A DNA stretch of 64,000 nucleotides from Auanema rhodensis (Eukaryota > Nematoda > Chromadorea > Rhabditida > Rhabditidae). The DNA is taken from assembly GCA_964057225.1 (NCBI GenBank), contig OZ059894.1, positions 17,824,476 to 17,888,475 of the forward strand, given 5' to 3'. The position numbers and the translations under genes are program-made. Below the pieces are notes generated by a model that did not search any database, had not been told where the DNA came from, and saw nothing but the letters and a program-made list of their open reading frames with translations. Positions 31,501 to 43,760 of this stretch are shown piece after piece. How positions within the stretch are numbered: the first letter of the stretch is position 1; every line of letters starts with the position of its first letter.

Positions 31501-32069
31501 GCATGTGACCGATCTACTAACAGATTGTTATGGTCTCTATCAGAGATTTTTACTTATATCTTACATAATTTATTTTATCCTTTCTCACTTTCATTATTAT
31601 TATTATTATTATATGAAACATATCTATCATTTTAAAGGGATTCATACTATTTCATATAATATAAACGTTTACATCTGAAATAAAAAAGAAGTTTATATTC
31701 GAAATTATATGTTTGTTATTATTGAAATTTATTATAAATATTAATAAAATGAATTATTCTCAATATCTCAATATGATAAATATACAACTTCTTCATTTAT
31801 AACATACTTATATGATATTGAATATCATACCATATCTAACTTCAATCACATTTTAGAAAACTATAATTTATATCTTTTGAACTTTTTTTATTTTATCTTA
31901 CAAATACAAAATATCTTATACTATAATCTGTATATAATATTACGATTACATTCAAAATCTTTATAATCTCCTACTGTTATCCAAATTATCTTCTTAGACT
32001 GTGAAAGAATTTTGACTGCTCTACTAGTTTCTTCATTCAGCTCAACTTAATCCATCCTCTACTATTAAA

Positions 32070-32072
<3 letters not shown>

Positions 32073-32140
<68 letters not shown>
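32073..32140. repeat. TC then TA dinucleotide microsatellite
   Basis: About 40 bases of TC dinucleotides pass directly into about 28 bases of TA dinucleotides. A compound simple repeat in non-coding DNA. Confidence 0.95.
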
Positions 32141-32143
<3 letters not shown>

Positions 32144-34403
32144 TCTTTCTATCTCCCTCTATCTCTCTCCATCTATCTCTATCTGTAGATATTTCTTTTT
32201 TTGTTGCCATTTTGACTTATCCCACTGTATAAATGTAACAAGAACAGTTCAACAACTAGTTAACCAAATATGATTTTCTGACAAAATTTTTTTAAAAAAA
32301 TCCATACTATTAATCATCCATTTCAGATATAACAACAATAGCATACAACCATATTTTATAAAATTCAGAAATATATTTTGTAAATACAGCTGATCACCAT
32401 GATTCTGCTGTCGTCCGTCCGATTTATTTTCATCGTCATCTTTTTTTTTTCAGCACGTTGTCTATATTTCGAATAAAAGAAAGAAATAGCTAAATAGTCA
32501 AAAGGAAAGATTCTTTGAATATTGACTATAACTTTTATATTTTTTTGTTTTATTTTGAAAATAAAAAAATTATTACGTTGTATGCAGATTTTTCTCATCC
32601 ATTCTCTTCTTGATAGCTTTTTTCTTTTTGTTTTCCGATATATTCACAACTTTAATCATTACTAATGATGTAAATATATTCAAAACTTGTTTGAGTTTTC
32701 TGTCTTACAGCAATTTTTCCGGAAAATATGCTCGAGCAGTTTCAATTGAAGTCATTCAGATCTTTTTTAAAAGTTATATAAACAACCTTTAAGTTGCAAC
32801 GATTCTCTTTTTTCCTTCTTCATAACTTGTTGCATTTTCTTTTCTTATTTTCCTGCTCCAGTATATGTGTGCATATCTACAACTTCATTTTTCGGCTAAA
32901 TTAAACTTCGAATAATGCTTCCAAGTTTGCTTGAAATTTCCTCTTTTTCTATAATTCAAAATCATTTTGGTCAATTTCGGAAATTCCTGGTCCAGGAAGC
33001 AAATAAACGCTAGATCAAATTTACTTCTATCATTATTTAAAAATTAATTTAAGGGAAATTAAATAAAATTTATTTTTCAATCACGTATTGCATGCTCATT
33101 CAAATTTCTAATTCATGATCATCTATCAGTTTGATTGACTTTCTCTCTTATCAGGAAAAGTGAGCAGCTGTGATCCTTTCTTCCTCTCAATATTTCCTTT
33201 TCTTCTTTTCTGCTGTAAATTTTTCAAGGGGTCGTGAAGTGTACATGAAGTTTTGAGCCAAAATATGGTGGTTTTTGATGAAGAAGAGAATCGAGTACTC
33301 ATCCATCAAAACCACAGAAATTTGAACATTTTTCTGCAGACGAATGACAGAGGGGGGTAATTTTCAATAATTTCTTATAAATTTGTTTTCATAAGAAAAA
33401 ATAATAATAGTTTGCAAAATCATAGAAATTGGTCACTAAATCGAAGGCGATTTCTCAGATTCTGACTAAACAACAACTGGTTAAATCAGTTTTGCGATCT
33501 CTTCTTACCTCATACACTTTCACATACCAATATTTCTTTTTTGCATTTTCTTTTAATTCAACTGATTTTGTTGATTAAAAAATATATTTTTTTCTCTTGA
33601 TTTGAAATGAAAAAAAAAAGTTTTATTCTATTATAATATTTCTGGATAAAGATTTGAAAATATATCTTATAAAGAAATACCATACATTAAAGAAAAACTA
33701 TATTTATAAATGAGTTATGTTTCAAAAGGATGTACTCAAAAAAGCTTTCAGAACAAAAAAATTTAATTTTGAAAATAGAAAAAAGCAAAGAAAAGTCAAT
33801 AAAACCAACTGAATATTGCGATTATTTGCTCATATTTTCGATGGATATTATATTTAGTTTTATGGATCAGTCTGAAACACGTGATTTTCAATTTTGTTTC
33901 TCATTGAAAGCTTTAGTGATTTTTATCAAAATCATTGTGAAATTTCTCTGTATTACATAGTTATAGATAAAAGAATTATAATTAAACTAACTATATATTT
34001 CTATTTTAATTATTCATTTAACATAAATATTTTAGGATAATTGTAATAAGTTATGTATTTTGTTTCAACAACAATCGAAATCAGACATTTTAATTCAGAG
34101 ATTTTAATCAAAAAATGAAATTTATAAATTTGTTTAAGATAATAATGAATTTTTATATATTTTTTCTATTCAAAATTAAATAATTTGTTTATATTATTAT
34201 AATTAGAAAATTATATATTATATTATCAAATAAATAATTTTTATTTTATAATTTATATATATATATATAACATATAATCATAAATATAACTATGAATGTT
34301 GTAAGTTTTTTTTTGAAACATTATTCAAGAGTAGAATGCTGAGAAAGGAAGCAAAACGGAAAATAGAATGTTTTCGGAAAGAAGGTGAGAGGTAGACAAA
34401 GAA

Positions 34404-34411
34404 TGACGTCA
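34404..34411. promoter_or_regulatory. Perfect CRE palindrome TGACGTCA
   Basis: A full eight-base CREB/ATF palindrome directly followed by TGCATGCG. It lies in gene-poor DNA with no start codon of a recognised gene within 6 kb, so its function is unknown. It is a motif match only. Confidence 0.3.
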
Positions 34412-37400
34412 TGCATGCGAAGGATTATTGACTCGATTTTGGTCGTTTTCCAAGCAAATCATCAAGCTCTTGTCTAATCTTCATACATTTCTCTCCTTCG
34501 TTTCTTTAGCACTGTCTACCTTTCATTATATTTATTCTTTCTCTCCCTTCCTAAATCCCTCTCTCTTTCTCTGTCTCTCTCTATGTTCCTCTCTCTTTTT
34601 CCCTCTCTTTATTTCTCTGTGTGTGAACAATTTGATGAACCTTTTGTCCTCATATTTTGTCGATTTTTGGTTTTATCCTTATATGTATGTTTTACTTCTT
34701 ACGTGTTTCTAAAAAAAAATAAATCAAAAGTCATAAATCATCTTAATTCTTAACGAAACTTATGTTTCTGTGTTTTTTTTTGCCATATTTCTCATTCACC
34801 ATCTTTCTTGACAAGGGATTATGTAAAGTGTAAGCTCGACCTCGTTATCTGATCCATGTCTCAATGTTATTTCTGCATCAGCTGCCAGTAGTTCAATCTT
34901 TTGTCTTGATTCCGTTTTCGTCCAATTCGTTCACCTGTAGCTACTTCGTCTTCTCCCCTCCCATTCTCTCTCTTTGTTAACTTAGCTTCTGTTTCTTTAA
35001 CATTTGTAAATTACTCTTTACTAGCAACAACCATCCTCCCTCAGATTTCAAGATGTCGATGCAGTGGATGAGTATGATGATAGGCAACCACTTCACGTGG
35101 TTTTTGGCTTCCGCAGACCAGCTTCTCTCAGTCATTCGCTTGCTCAAGCTGATCACTGTGTCTCTTTTCTATCGTTATTTTCTAAGTCACCTTAGCTCAG
35201 CGTCTTTGCTCTTCATCTGCGTCGTCTCCCTCTACTTCATTTTCTATGTACTTGGTCGTATGTATGTTATCAGGCTCTTTCTGATTCTTGTTCTTCATCA
35301 CGTTCATCTTTTTTCCGTTTTCTTTCTTTTTTCTCATAGAAGAAACCACACAATGTATGCCTAATCGTGAGCAACAGGAAGTTTTGAGGTGAGCGTGGAT
35401 GAGACGAAGGTGATGCAGATTGAAAAGGAGGTTGTGTATCAAGAGAATCAGTTTTTCACCACTATGTTTAGATTTTTGCAAAAGAATAACTCTACTTCAC
35501 AAATAGATCAATGCTCGTTCTTAAAAATCATCTACAACTAATTTCTAAGTTCTCCGCGCATACTTGGTGAACCATCATCACGTCCGTCAACGTCTTCCAT
35601 TTGTTTGCCAAGCAGTGTACAATCCGGTTGCTATATATCACGTCTAAACTCTGCTCCTCGGTTTTTCTTTTTTTCCTACTTTTCCGTCTCATCATCTAAT
35701 TTCCTTTCCATTCTTCTTTTCATTTCTTCATCATTCCTCAAGTTATTCAGTCTGCCGTTTATTGAACTGTGAGCCAAGCAGAATGGGTATAGATACTTCA
35801 TCCAAGGTGTATGTATTTCTGAATGAACAGAGAGAAATATAAAGAAAAAATCGGAGATCTACTCTTCAGTTTCTTTTCTCGCTGAAGTAGAAGCATGGTT
35901 CGATTGCCACGTGACAACGTGTAAGCTATTCAATCACACCAAGCTCTGCGTGATTTTATGAAAATTCATTGAAATCTCTCCGAAAAAACTTTTAAATGTG
36001 TGTAGGAGGGGAGGGGAGAGGTGCTCTATATCTGTTTCATGGTTTTTATGCTTTTATACATCCAAAATGCGGTGAAATTTTTCAATTATAAAACTTTTCA
36101 ACTTCAATCCGTTCTGTAATTCTCGGAAATCGATGACAACATGTCTTTTTTGGCAAAATTATCTCGTAATTTGGCACAATCCACAGTTCTTGCCCAAACA
36201 GAAACTGGTTCTACATCTGCTTTCTACAATTCGCGCTAACCTTTTCACCTCATACCATTTTTCGAAAAGAATATCATTTCCTCACTAAACTTTTTTTGCA
36301 AAAATCATCGACACCACCACCAGCATCATCATTATGGTCGTCACAGTCTTCTATGTTTTTTAATCGACGTCATCATCATCATTGTCATCTTCAACACGAA
36401 AGAGGTACTATAATAGTTTTGCATTCTTCTATTCAAAGGTAAGAAAATACAATTGGCAATATGCTTTGATGGTTCTCTCTTTTTACCATTTTCTATTATT
36501 ATTATCTTTTTTTCACAAAAAAAGGAAATAATTGAATTTTTGCATAGGAGAAAAAATGTATTTTTATTAGTTTTTTAGATATAAAATATTTTTGTTGTAT
36601 TACAAAATAATAGAAAAAAATGTATATAAAGACATGAGTATATGCACACGTGCTTGCAAATTTACAACAAGTTGTAACTCTACTTACTTCTCTTTACTCT
36701 GAAAATTTGAAATCAATAAAGGTACGGCAAGTTGAACCGGAAGAATTCAAGACGAAATTGAGGAAAAGTAACAATAATAATCATAAACTAAGTAGATTAC
36801 TATGCAACTTATCTGCATTTTCATAGCTATTTCATTGAGCCAACTGCAGACTATTCACTGCCTTCAAGTGTTTTGTCGTTCTCTTCTTCCTTCAATTATA
36901 TTGTCTTCTTACCATCATCACTAGTAATTCACTCATTTTTCCTCATATCTCTCTCTCTCTCTCTCTCTTCCTTTCTCTTCTTGTACCTCTCTTTTCATCC
37001 TATTTCTCTCATTTTCTTTGCGTAAAATCTGGAGGACCACCAACAGCTTTTAGAGTTCCGACGCCGACGATGGCGACCAGGCTGACAAAGAGGTGCTATA
37101 GATGACGGCGTCATCGTCATCATCTAAAGCTTGTATTCATCTCCACCTATTATTTGGTACTGAAAATGAGATCTTTCATGCATTTTCCTTCATGTTTCTT
37201 CTATTCTCGATAATACATTTTTGATATTTTTATCCAGCTCAAATATTTTTTTTTTTCAAAAATCAAAGATCATTGCCTATGTTAGTTTTATATATTGTTT
37301 TTGAATTAAAGTGATGTGACTTTGTATTTGTTGGATATCAGACATGATGACAACCAACAAATCAAGGTTCAAACGAAAAAACGATCAACGACACTATGGT

Positions 37401-38022
37401 TAACGGAATAGAATGTGGAGTTTGCGTTAACAATGCCCGACGCGAGAATTGCCACACGTTGCTTCTAAGCTTCTTATATTGTTTGCATCTGAATGACTTG
37501 AGCACTACATTGAAGAACGCACCGGAAAACCGGTGATAGTCTAAGAAAGTGAATTCGTTCATCTTTTTTTCTGCTTAGTCATCTTAATTTCTTTCCGTTT
37601 CTCCGCAATTTCACGTTCTTTGCATGAACCTTATTCTTCATTGTGAGTTTGAACATGAACCTTTCACCGAACACTGCTCCGTCGTCGGAGTTGAATTCGT
37701 CTGTTCAGATTTTAAATTGTATGAATCTTTCGAATCTTGAAGTTTAATTTGAATTACTGATTGATATATTGATTTCATTTTATAACTATTATACTAAATA
37801 TTATATGTTATATCATCATATTTGATTAACAACATAAAATATTATATTTTTATGTTAAGCTAGATAAGTTGTCTGTCATGTTTTTTGTTTTTTTTAATCT
37901 TTTTCCTTTTTTTGAGAGTTTTTTTTGTTTTGTTTCTGCCTAATCAAGTACGAAGAAACAATTTATTTTCTTCGTTTTCCTTTTTCTCACTATTTATATT
38001 TTAAACTTAAATATATTATTTT

Positions 38023-38060
<38 letters not shown>

Positions 38061-41000
38061 TAAAATTTATAAAATATATATTGAAATATTCTTCTTCATA
38101 AAATTATTTAAATCATTACTTTTACTTTATTTTTACTTGTTATTTTGTTTTTCTTATTTATTCCTGATATAAAAAAAGATTTTGCAAACATAAAGAACTA
38201 TAATCTTTTGATATTTACATGAGATTTATCATTGTTTCTTTCTTAAAATTTATGGAAATTATATTCTACTTGTTACCTTCACCAATACACCTCTACTACT
38301 CCATTGTCTTTTTAAACAAAAAAAAATCAAAGCAATACATAAATTCCTTTTAAGGAATTTCCGTTCAATTTTTGATTCTCGTCCTCTTCTCTTTTCTAAC
38401 TATTTTCATGTTTTCTCTCTTCTATGCATGTTTCTTCTATGAGCTTCACATGAAGTTTTTGTTTTTATTTTGCGCCGTGATTTGCAAACTAACATCATTT
38501 GTTATGTTTGCTACCAAAACAAAAATTCTTATTTCATTTCATAAACATTTAAACGATGTTCTTCCTCTGCCTTTCAACTTAAAATTTCAATCATTCAAAA
38601 TAGTTTTTTTCTTTTCCTTTTATAGTTTCTAATAGAAATAAAAAGATAATAAGTTGTCAGTTATATACCAATATAGTACACATATTACTATTACTATTAT
38701 TACTATAACAACATATATTATTCCTTAACAAATCATTTTATCGGTTTTTGTCTTCTTATTTTGTTTATTTTCTTTTTCTTTCTTTACTTAATCGTATATA
38801 ATGGGTATAAGAAGATAAAAAAAGAAAAGAAAAAGAAAATAGGAAATATCCTATATCCGTAATTACATTACAATTCTCTAATTTTTCATTTTTTTTCTTT
38901 CTTTTTATCGTTCATCTAAGGCATTTTCTCTCAAACTTCTGACTAGAATAACTTATTTCCAGATCTTTATCTATACTTTTACCAGAATTTTTTTGAAATT
39001 TTCCATTTTTATACGAAATTCCAAGCTTTCTTCAAAGGTAAAGTCAAATTATTTGAAATATGAATCAATTAAATTTTTAAAAATTTTATCAGCTATATGA
39101 GACTGTTTTCTGATCTTCAAAATCATTAAAGTATATTTCTTTTTTTCTTTGAAAATTCATTTCAGCTTTTCCTCGTTCTTATCTTGTTTCCCTCTCGTAG
39201 TTTTTCTCACATTTCATTATGCTTATATCACCGAAAAAGTTGGCGACGACAAGTGACAATAAACTTTGACTATTTTTAAATTTATTTTATTTATTCACTC
39301 ATTGTATTTTCTTTATTTTCATTTATTATAACTTATGCTTAGAATAATACATAAAATATAAGAGAATAAAGATCTAATTCAAAAAAGACGGAAAAAGAAT
39401 CTAGGTTGAAGATCTATGTGATGGCAAGCTTGTCAATCTATCAGAATAATAAATTTGAGAAACATGAAAAACAATCTTATATTCATCTATCTTAATGTCC
39501 ATAAAGTTCCTTTTTTTCTTGTTTCAAATCTTTCTATGTTTTTTGTTTTTTTTTCTTATCCTTCTATTCTTTCATCTACTTTGTTGAAGTTCTCTTGTTA
39601 TCTCCTCTATTTCTCTTATTCTTTCTCTCTCGTTCATTCTACTCCCGTTCGTTTCAGTTGCTCCCTCTCATACAACATTTTATCTTCGAAAGTCGGGGAG
39701 TAGAAGAGGAAGAAGGGGGGGGGTCTGAGTAGAGTAATAGACGTAAACGTGTTCCACGTGTTTGTCACAACAATGTGTTAAACTTTTACTTTTCTTCTCT
39801 CGTTAATCTCTTTTATCTGAACGAATTGTTCGATTACTGCTACAGAGCTGCTACCGAGTTGAACAAGCATCAAAGTGTAGATGCTACTAACTATTTCTCA
39901 TTCTTCAACAATTCTCTTTTCACTTTTGACAGAAAAGTTTTGACATTTCTTGCTTAATAAGCTAATTCAATGCTGTAAATTTGGGTGCCATTAGAGTTTA
40001 CCTTTTAACTTGTTATTGAATTTTTGTCTTTTCACGTTTTGAAATTTCTTTTTTTCTTTTTTTTTGCTAAACTTATAACTCGTTTTTAACTTCTTTCGGC
40101 CAGCTTATATATTACGTTTTACAGTCAGCTTTTAAAAGAAACATTTTTAGTAATCAATTCAATTATTTTTTATATTATAATTTATAATTTATATATTTTT
40201 GATTAATGAATGATCTGAATAAATTGTTATATAATTTTAGATGGATGTTCATTCATTTAAACGTTCATATAAAACTATTTTATTAGTTAATCTAACTCAA
40301 TTTTTCTTATAATTTCTTTCTTATATTATTATATTACATCTATCTAATTTTCTAACTTTACAATTTATATTCTTTATATATATTTCATATATTAATAATG
40401 AAATACAAATGATTTTTTTCTTTTTTTTTACTCGTCTATTTTTAATGAATTTGATGTTTTTCTAATGTTTTTCTCGAATACCCAACTCATTCATCACGCA
40501 TTGTCATTCGAAAAATCAGAGATAGTGCTCAGAATGGTCGGCTTAAGCTACATCTGAAGAGATTCCGAGTCGTCATTAATAAAAAATAATTTTACTTCAA
40601 AATAGAAGCAAGGATAACGTTATAGTTATGGCATTGATTCCTTAATCTTAGAAAAAATATGAAAAGCACCTAAAATTGTTCGTTTTGGAAGTTGAAAATA
40701 TGCTTTGAACACTTGGAAGAGTAGAGAAAGACAAGAAAGTTGAGACTCAAAAGTAGATGGATTAGCAAAGTACTGACTTCATCAATTATTTAAAAAAAAC
40801 TTTCTTCAGTTCTTCATTGGTAGTTGCAAGTTTTTCTCAATTTTCATCTTTCATTTATCCCTAAAACGTAACTTTTCACTTTTTATTTCATATTTCTGAA
40901 GTTACTTATCCGTTATAATACTTTGATATAAATTTGCAGATATTTTTATTTTCTTCTTCTTCATCTTTTGAAAATACATATTTTTTATTTTTTCCAAGCT

Positions 41001-42585
41001 TTCTTTTCTAATTGTTTTCATTTTTTTTCTCAAAAAGTCACGTTAAGTTTAATATGGTAATTTCCACGCAGTGTTAACTAAGAAGCAATATAATGATTTT
41101 CCACTTCAATAGCACTGAGCGGTTGTATCATCTCTGTTCTCTTTTTTTAAATTTCATCCACCCACCTTTTGATTCTATTTGTTTCATCAATATGATTCGA
41201 CAAAAAAAACTGAATACATAGTTTTTGATTTTTAAATGAAGAAAACTCATAATAGACCAAATAGAAATCAGAATAGTTGGCCAGGTGATGAGGTTGTGCA
41301 TCCAAATGTCAAAAGAATACGAAAGACAGCTCACAGCTAGTGAACAAAGATAAAAAATGACGTAAAGCTCAAGACATAACAGAACAAGTGAGATAGATAG
41401 AGGCATGCGTCAATCCACAAAATTCATAGTATATGCTTCTGCCGGATTTCGAGAAAAAAAAGCAAAATTTCCGCCTACTCAAGATTGAAATTAAAGGACA
41501 TTTGGAGTTAGTATCCTATGATTGTAGTAGGCAAAACATAAAAATTATTTTGAATTGAATAAGCTTAAGACAGTAAGAAACTAAAGAGTGTAGTGTCGCA
41601 ATGCCCTTCTATGGAATAACTGAGTTTCTCAAATCTTTGATTATTTTGAAAACATAAATCTCTCGAAGGTTATATATACAGCTATTTCTATATATAGATA
41701 TACATAGATAATATGTACATACATCTATAACTTTCGGGCTTAGTACTTTATCAGTCCGGCCATCTCAGTTTTACTACCTAACTACATATATCTCTTGTAA
41801 AAATTGTCATAATCATCTTCTTCTTCATGGTCTGCAACACTTCTAGAAACATTTTATTCAATTTATTTTGCTATTCAAAGCAGCTCAAAAAAATCTGATA
41901 AGTTTTTTCACCAAATTTTATTTTATTCCGTTCTTGTGAATTTTAAAAATAAGATTTTTCTCGCTCAATTCTTTGTATGTCTTTCAATCCATTTGTGTGT
42001 TCTCTTCTTCTCGTTCTTCTTCTTCTTCTTACAGATACACATATGCATTGTTTACGTGTTGTTTAATTCCTGTATGCGTCAGAATATCTTCTAAAACCAC
42101 CCTCAATTTTCTTCCAAAAGAAATGTCATCCTCTCATTTTCTTGCCACCCTCTACTCACATCCACAATCACGAAAACAACTCTACCACAAAATGGTCATA
42201 AGCAGTCCTAAAGACCTATATATTATGCCTTGGGACATAACTTATGTTTTTTTTCAATCGCACTCCGATTGTATCTCCAATTTGTTTTCTTTTATTCTAA
42301 TTGGGAGGAAAATACGGAAAACATACAGAAAGATTGCGAGACAAAAAATCGTTTCTTTTGCAAAAAAAAGTAAATAACATAAAAATTCCAGAGCAAAGGT
42401 GAAAGAATGCATACTACATTTTTTTCTTCGTTATTTTCTTTCCTTCTTCCTTTTTCTCGAGAAAACATTCCTAACGATGGTGAGAAAATAGACGAAAAGT
42501 TAAGAGTGAACGATGAATGCAACCGATTCGTGCACATTTTAACAAATGAACAGATTATCCTCTTCTTTCATTACATGTAATTTAT

Positions 42586-42676
42586 ACGTGAAAATTGGCC
42601 CGTGAAGATGTTATACGTGAAGATTTCTACGTGAAGATGGTATGCGTGGAAATTTGTACGTGAAGATGTGTACGTG
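42586..42676 (+). repeat. 14-15 bp minisatellite with CGTG cores
   Basis: Seven CGTG cores start at 42587, 42601, 42616, 42630, 42645, 42659 and 42673, a spacing of 14 or 15 bases. The unit is roughly CGTGAAGATNTNTA. Six of the seven cores are preceded by TA or TG, giving TACGTG or TGCGTG. It lies 1.1 kb before the PP1-like gene. A single related copy (TGTGAAGATGTACGT) occurs near 59640. Confidence 0.85.
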
Positions 42677-43760
42677 ACAACTATTTCTAGATCAATTATT
42701 TTTTGAAAAATATATAAACAATTCGATATATATATGATAATTGACAGCAAACACTGAAATGTGATTACTACTTCACATAAATGGTAAACTATAGGCTTGA
42801 TGCCAATTTTTTACTCCTGTATTTTGCGTTTGAATGATCATTGTGCATAGTTCTCGAGACCACTGTTCAGCTGTTCTTATTTTCTTTTCACATCTATTCT
42901 CTTCCATAATAGACCAGCTCTTTTTCTCTTGCACACAGACATTCTCCCAGCAATTTCACGTCTTCGTTGGTTTAATTTCTGAAACATTTTCAATGCCAGT
43001 CAATGGCAATGTTGGAGATAAATGCTTCAAGCAGCGAAGGTAGTAGTAGCTGCTTTTCACTGTGTATGCATCGAAACCAAATGTAAACTCTTGCTCTTAT
43101 CCATTAGGATGGCTTGTAGTTCAACGATTAAGCCATCTCTAGCAATCTCTTTACTCCTTCATGCGAAAGTTTGTCGATCATCACCATCGTCGCTCTCCAC
43201 AGTCAACAAAGGACAGCCTGTACCGAACTGCATATACTCTTTGAGTTTAATTTTCTCGTAAATTTCACCTCTCTCTCTCTATCACCTTGTACACGTTCTC
43301 TCAATTCAATGTCTACTCTCCACTTATTCATTCTCGTGCTCTCTATCATTTTTTTCTCTCATCATACATACCGCTCGTCGCTCTTTACCTCGTGCTGCTG
43401 TTCGCTCCGCCCTCATTTGCCTTTCATTCTCCTCAACTTCATTCCATTTATGGTTAAATGTATTACATACATTGAACAGGCATGAGTATTTTCCTTAGTT
43501 TTCCCTGATTAATTTCTATTTCTTTCCGATTACTTGCTTTTTTGTTCTTTGTTAAACTAATCATTATGAAATATTGAACACTTATGACGTTTTATCTTTT
43601 TTTCTACTATTATTTCTATATTTACATCATATTCTTATTTGTATTCAAACATATTTTTCTATTTTCTTGTTCATTTCTTGTTTATCTTTTTCTTTTCCTT
43701 TTTTTCAATTCGCCAAAGTCTATCTTACATAAAAAATATCATTTTTCTGGATTTCAGAAT

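Larger units (their letters stand above)
28530..43760. other. 15-kb gene-poor region
   Basis: I cannot support any protein-coding exon here. The stretch has TC and TA microsatellites (32073-32140, 36951-36968, 38027-38054), pyrimidine-rich blocks on the plus strand near 31,300-31,450, 34,470-34,620 and 42,860-43,440, and a perfect CRE palindrome at 34404-34411. There is also a 14-bp minisatellite at 42586-42676. GC content rises slightly around 34,800-37,100 and 42,000-43,500, where CAT/CGT trinucleotide runs produce short open frames without family resemblance. It may contain long introns or non-coding exons of the PP1-like gene, distal enhancers or non-coding RNA. Confidence 0.5.

Noticed and set aside
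35053-35364. 103-codon plus-strand frame with hydrophobic composition
   Set aside because: It begins with low-complexity Met/Trp and continues into pyrimidine-rich sequence read as Phe/Leu/Ser. No family likeness or splice context.
35880-35930. Possible tRNA B-box (GGTTCGATTGCC)
   Set aside because: No matching A-box, acceptor stem or cloverleaf could be drawn around it.
41660-41770. 5S rRNA-like string CTTAGTACTTTATCAG
   Set aside because: Only the TTAGTACTT core agrees; the surrounding internal control region is absent.
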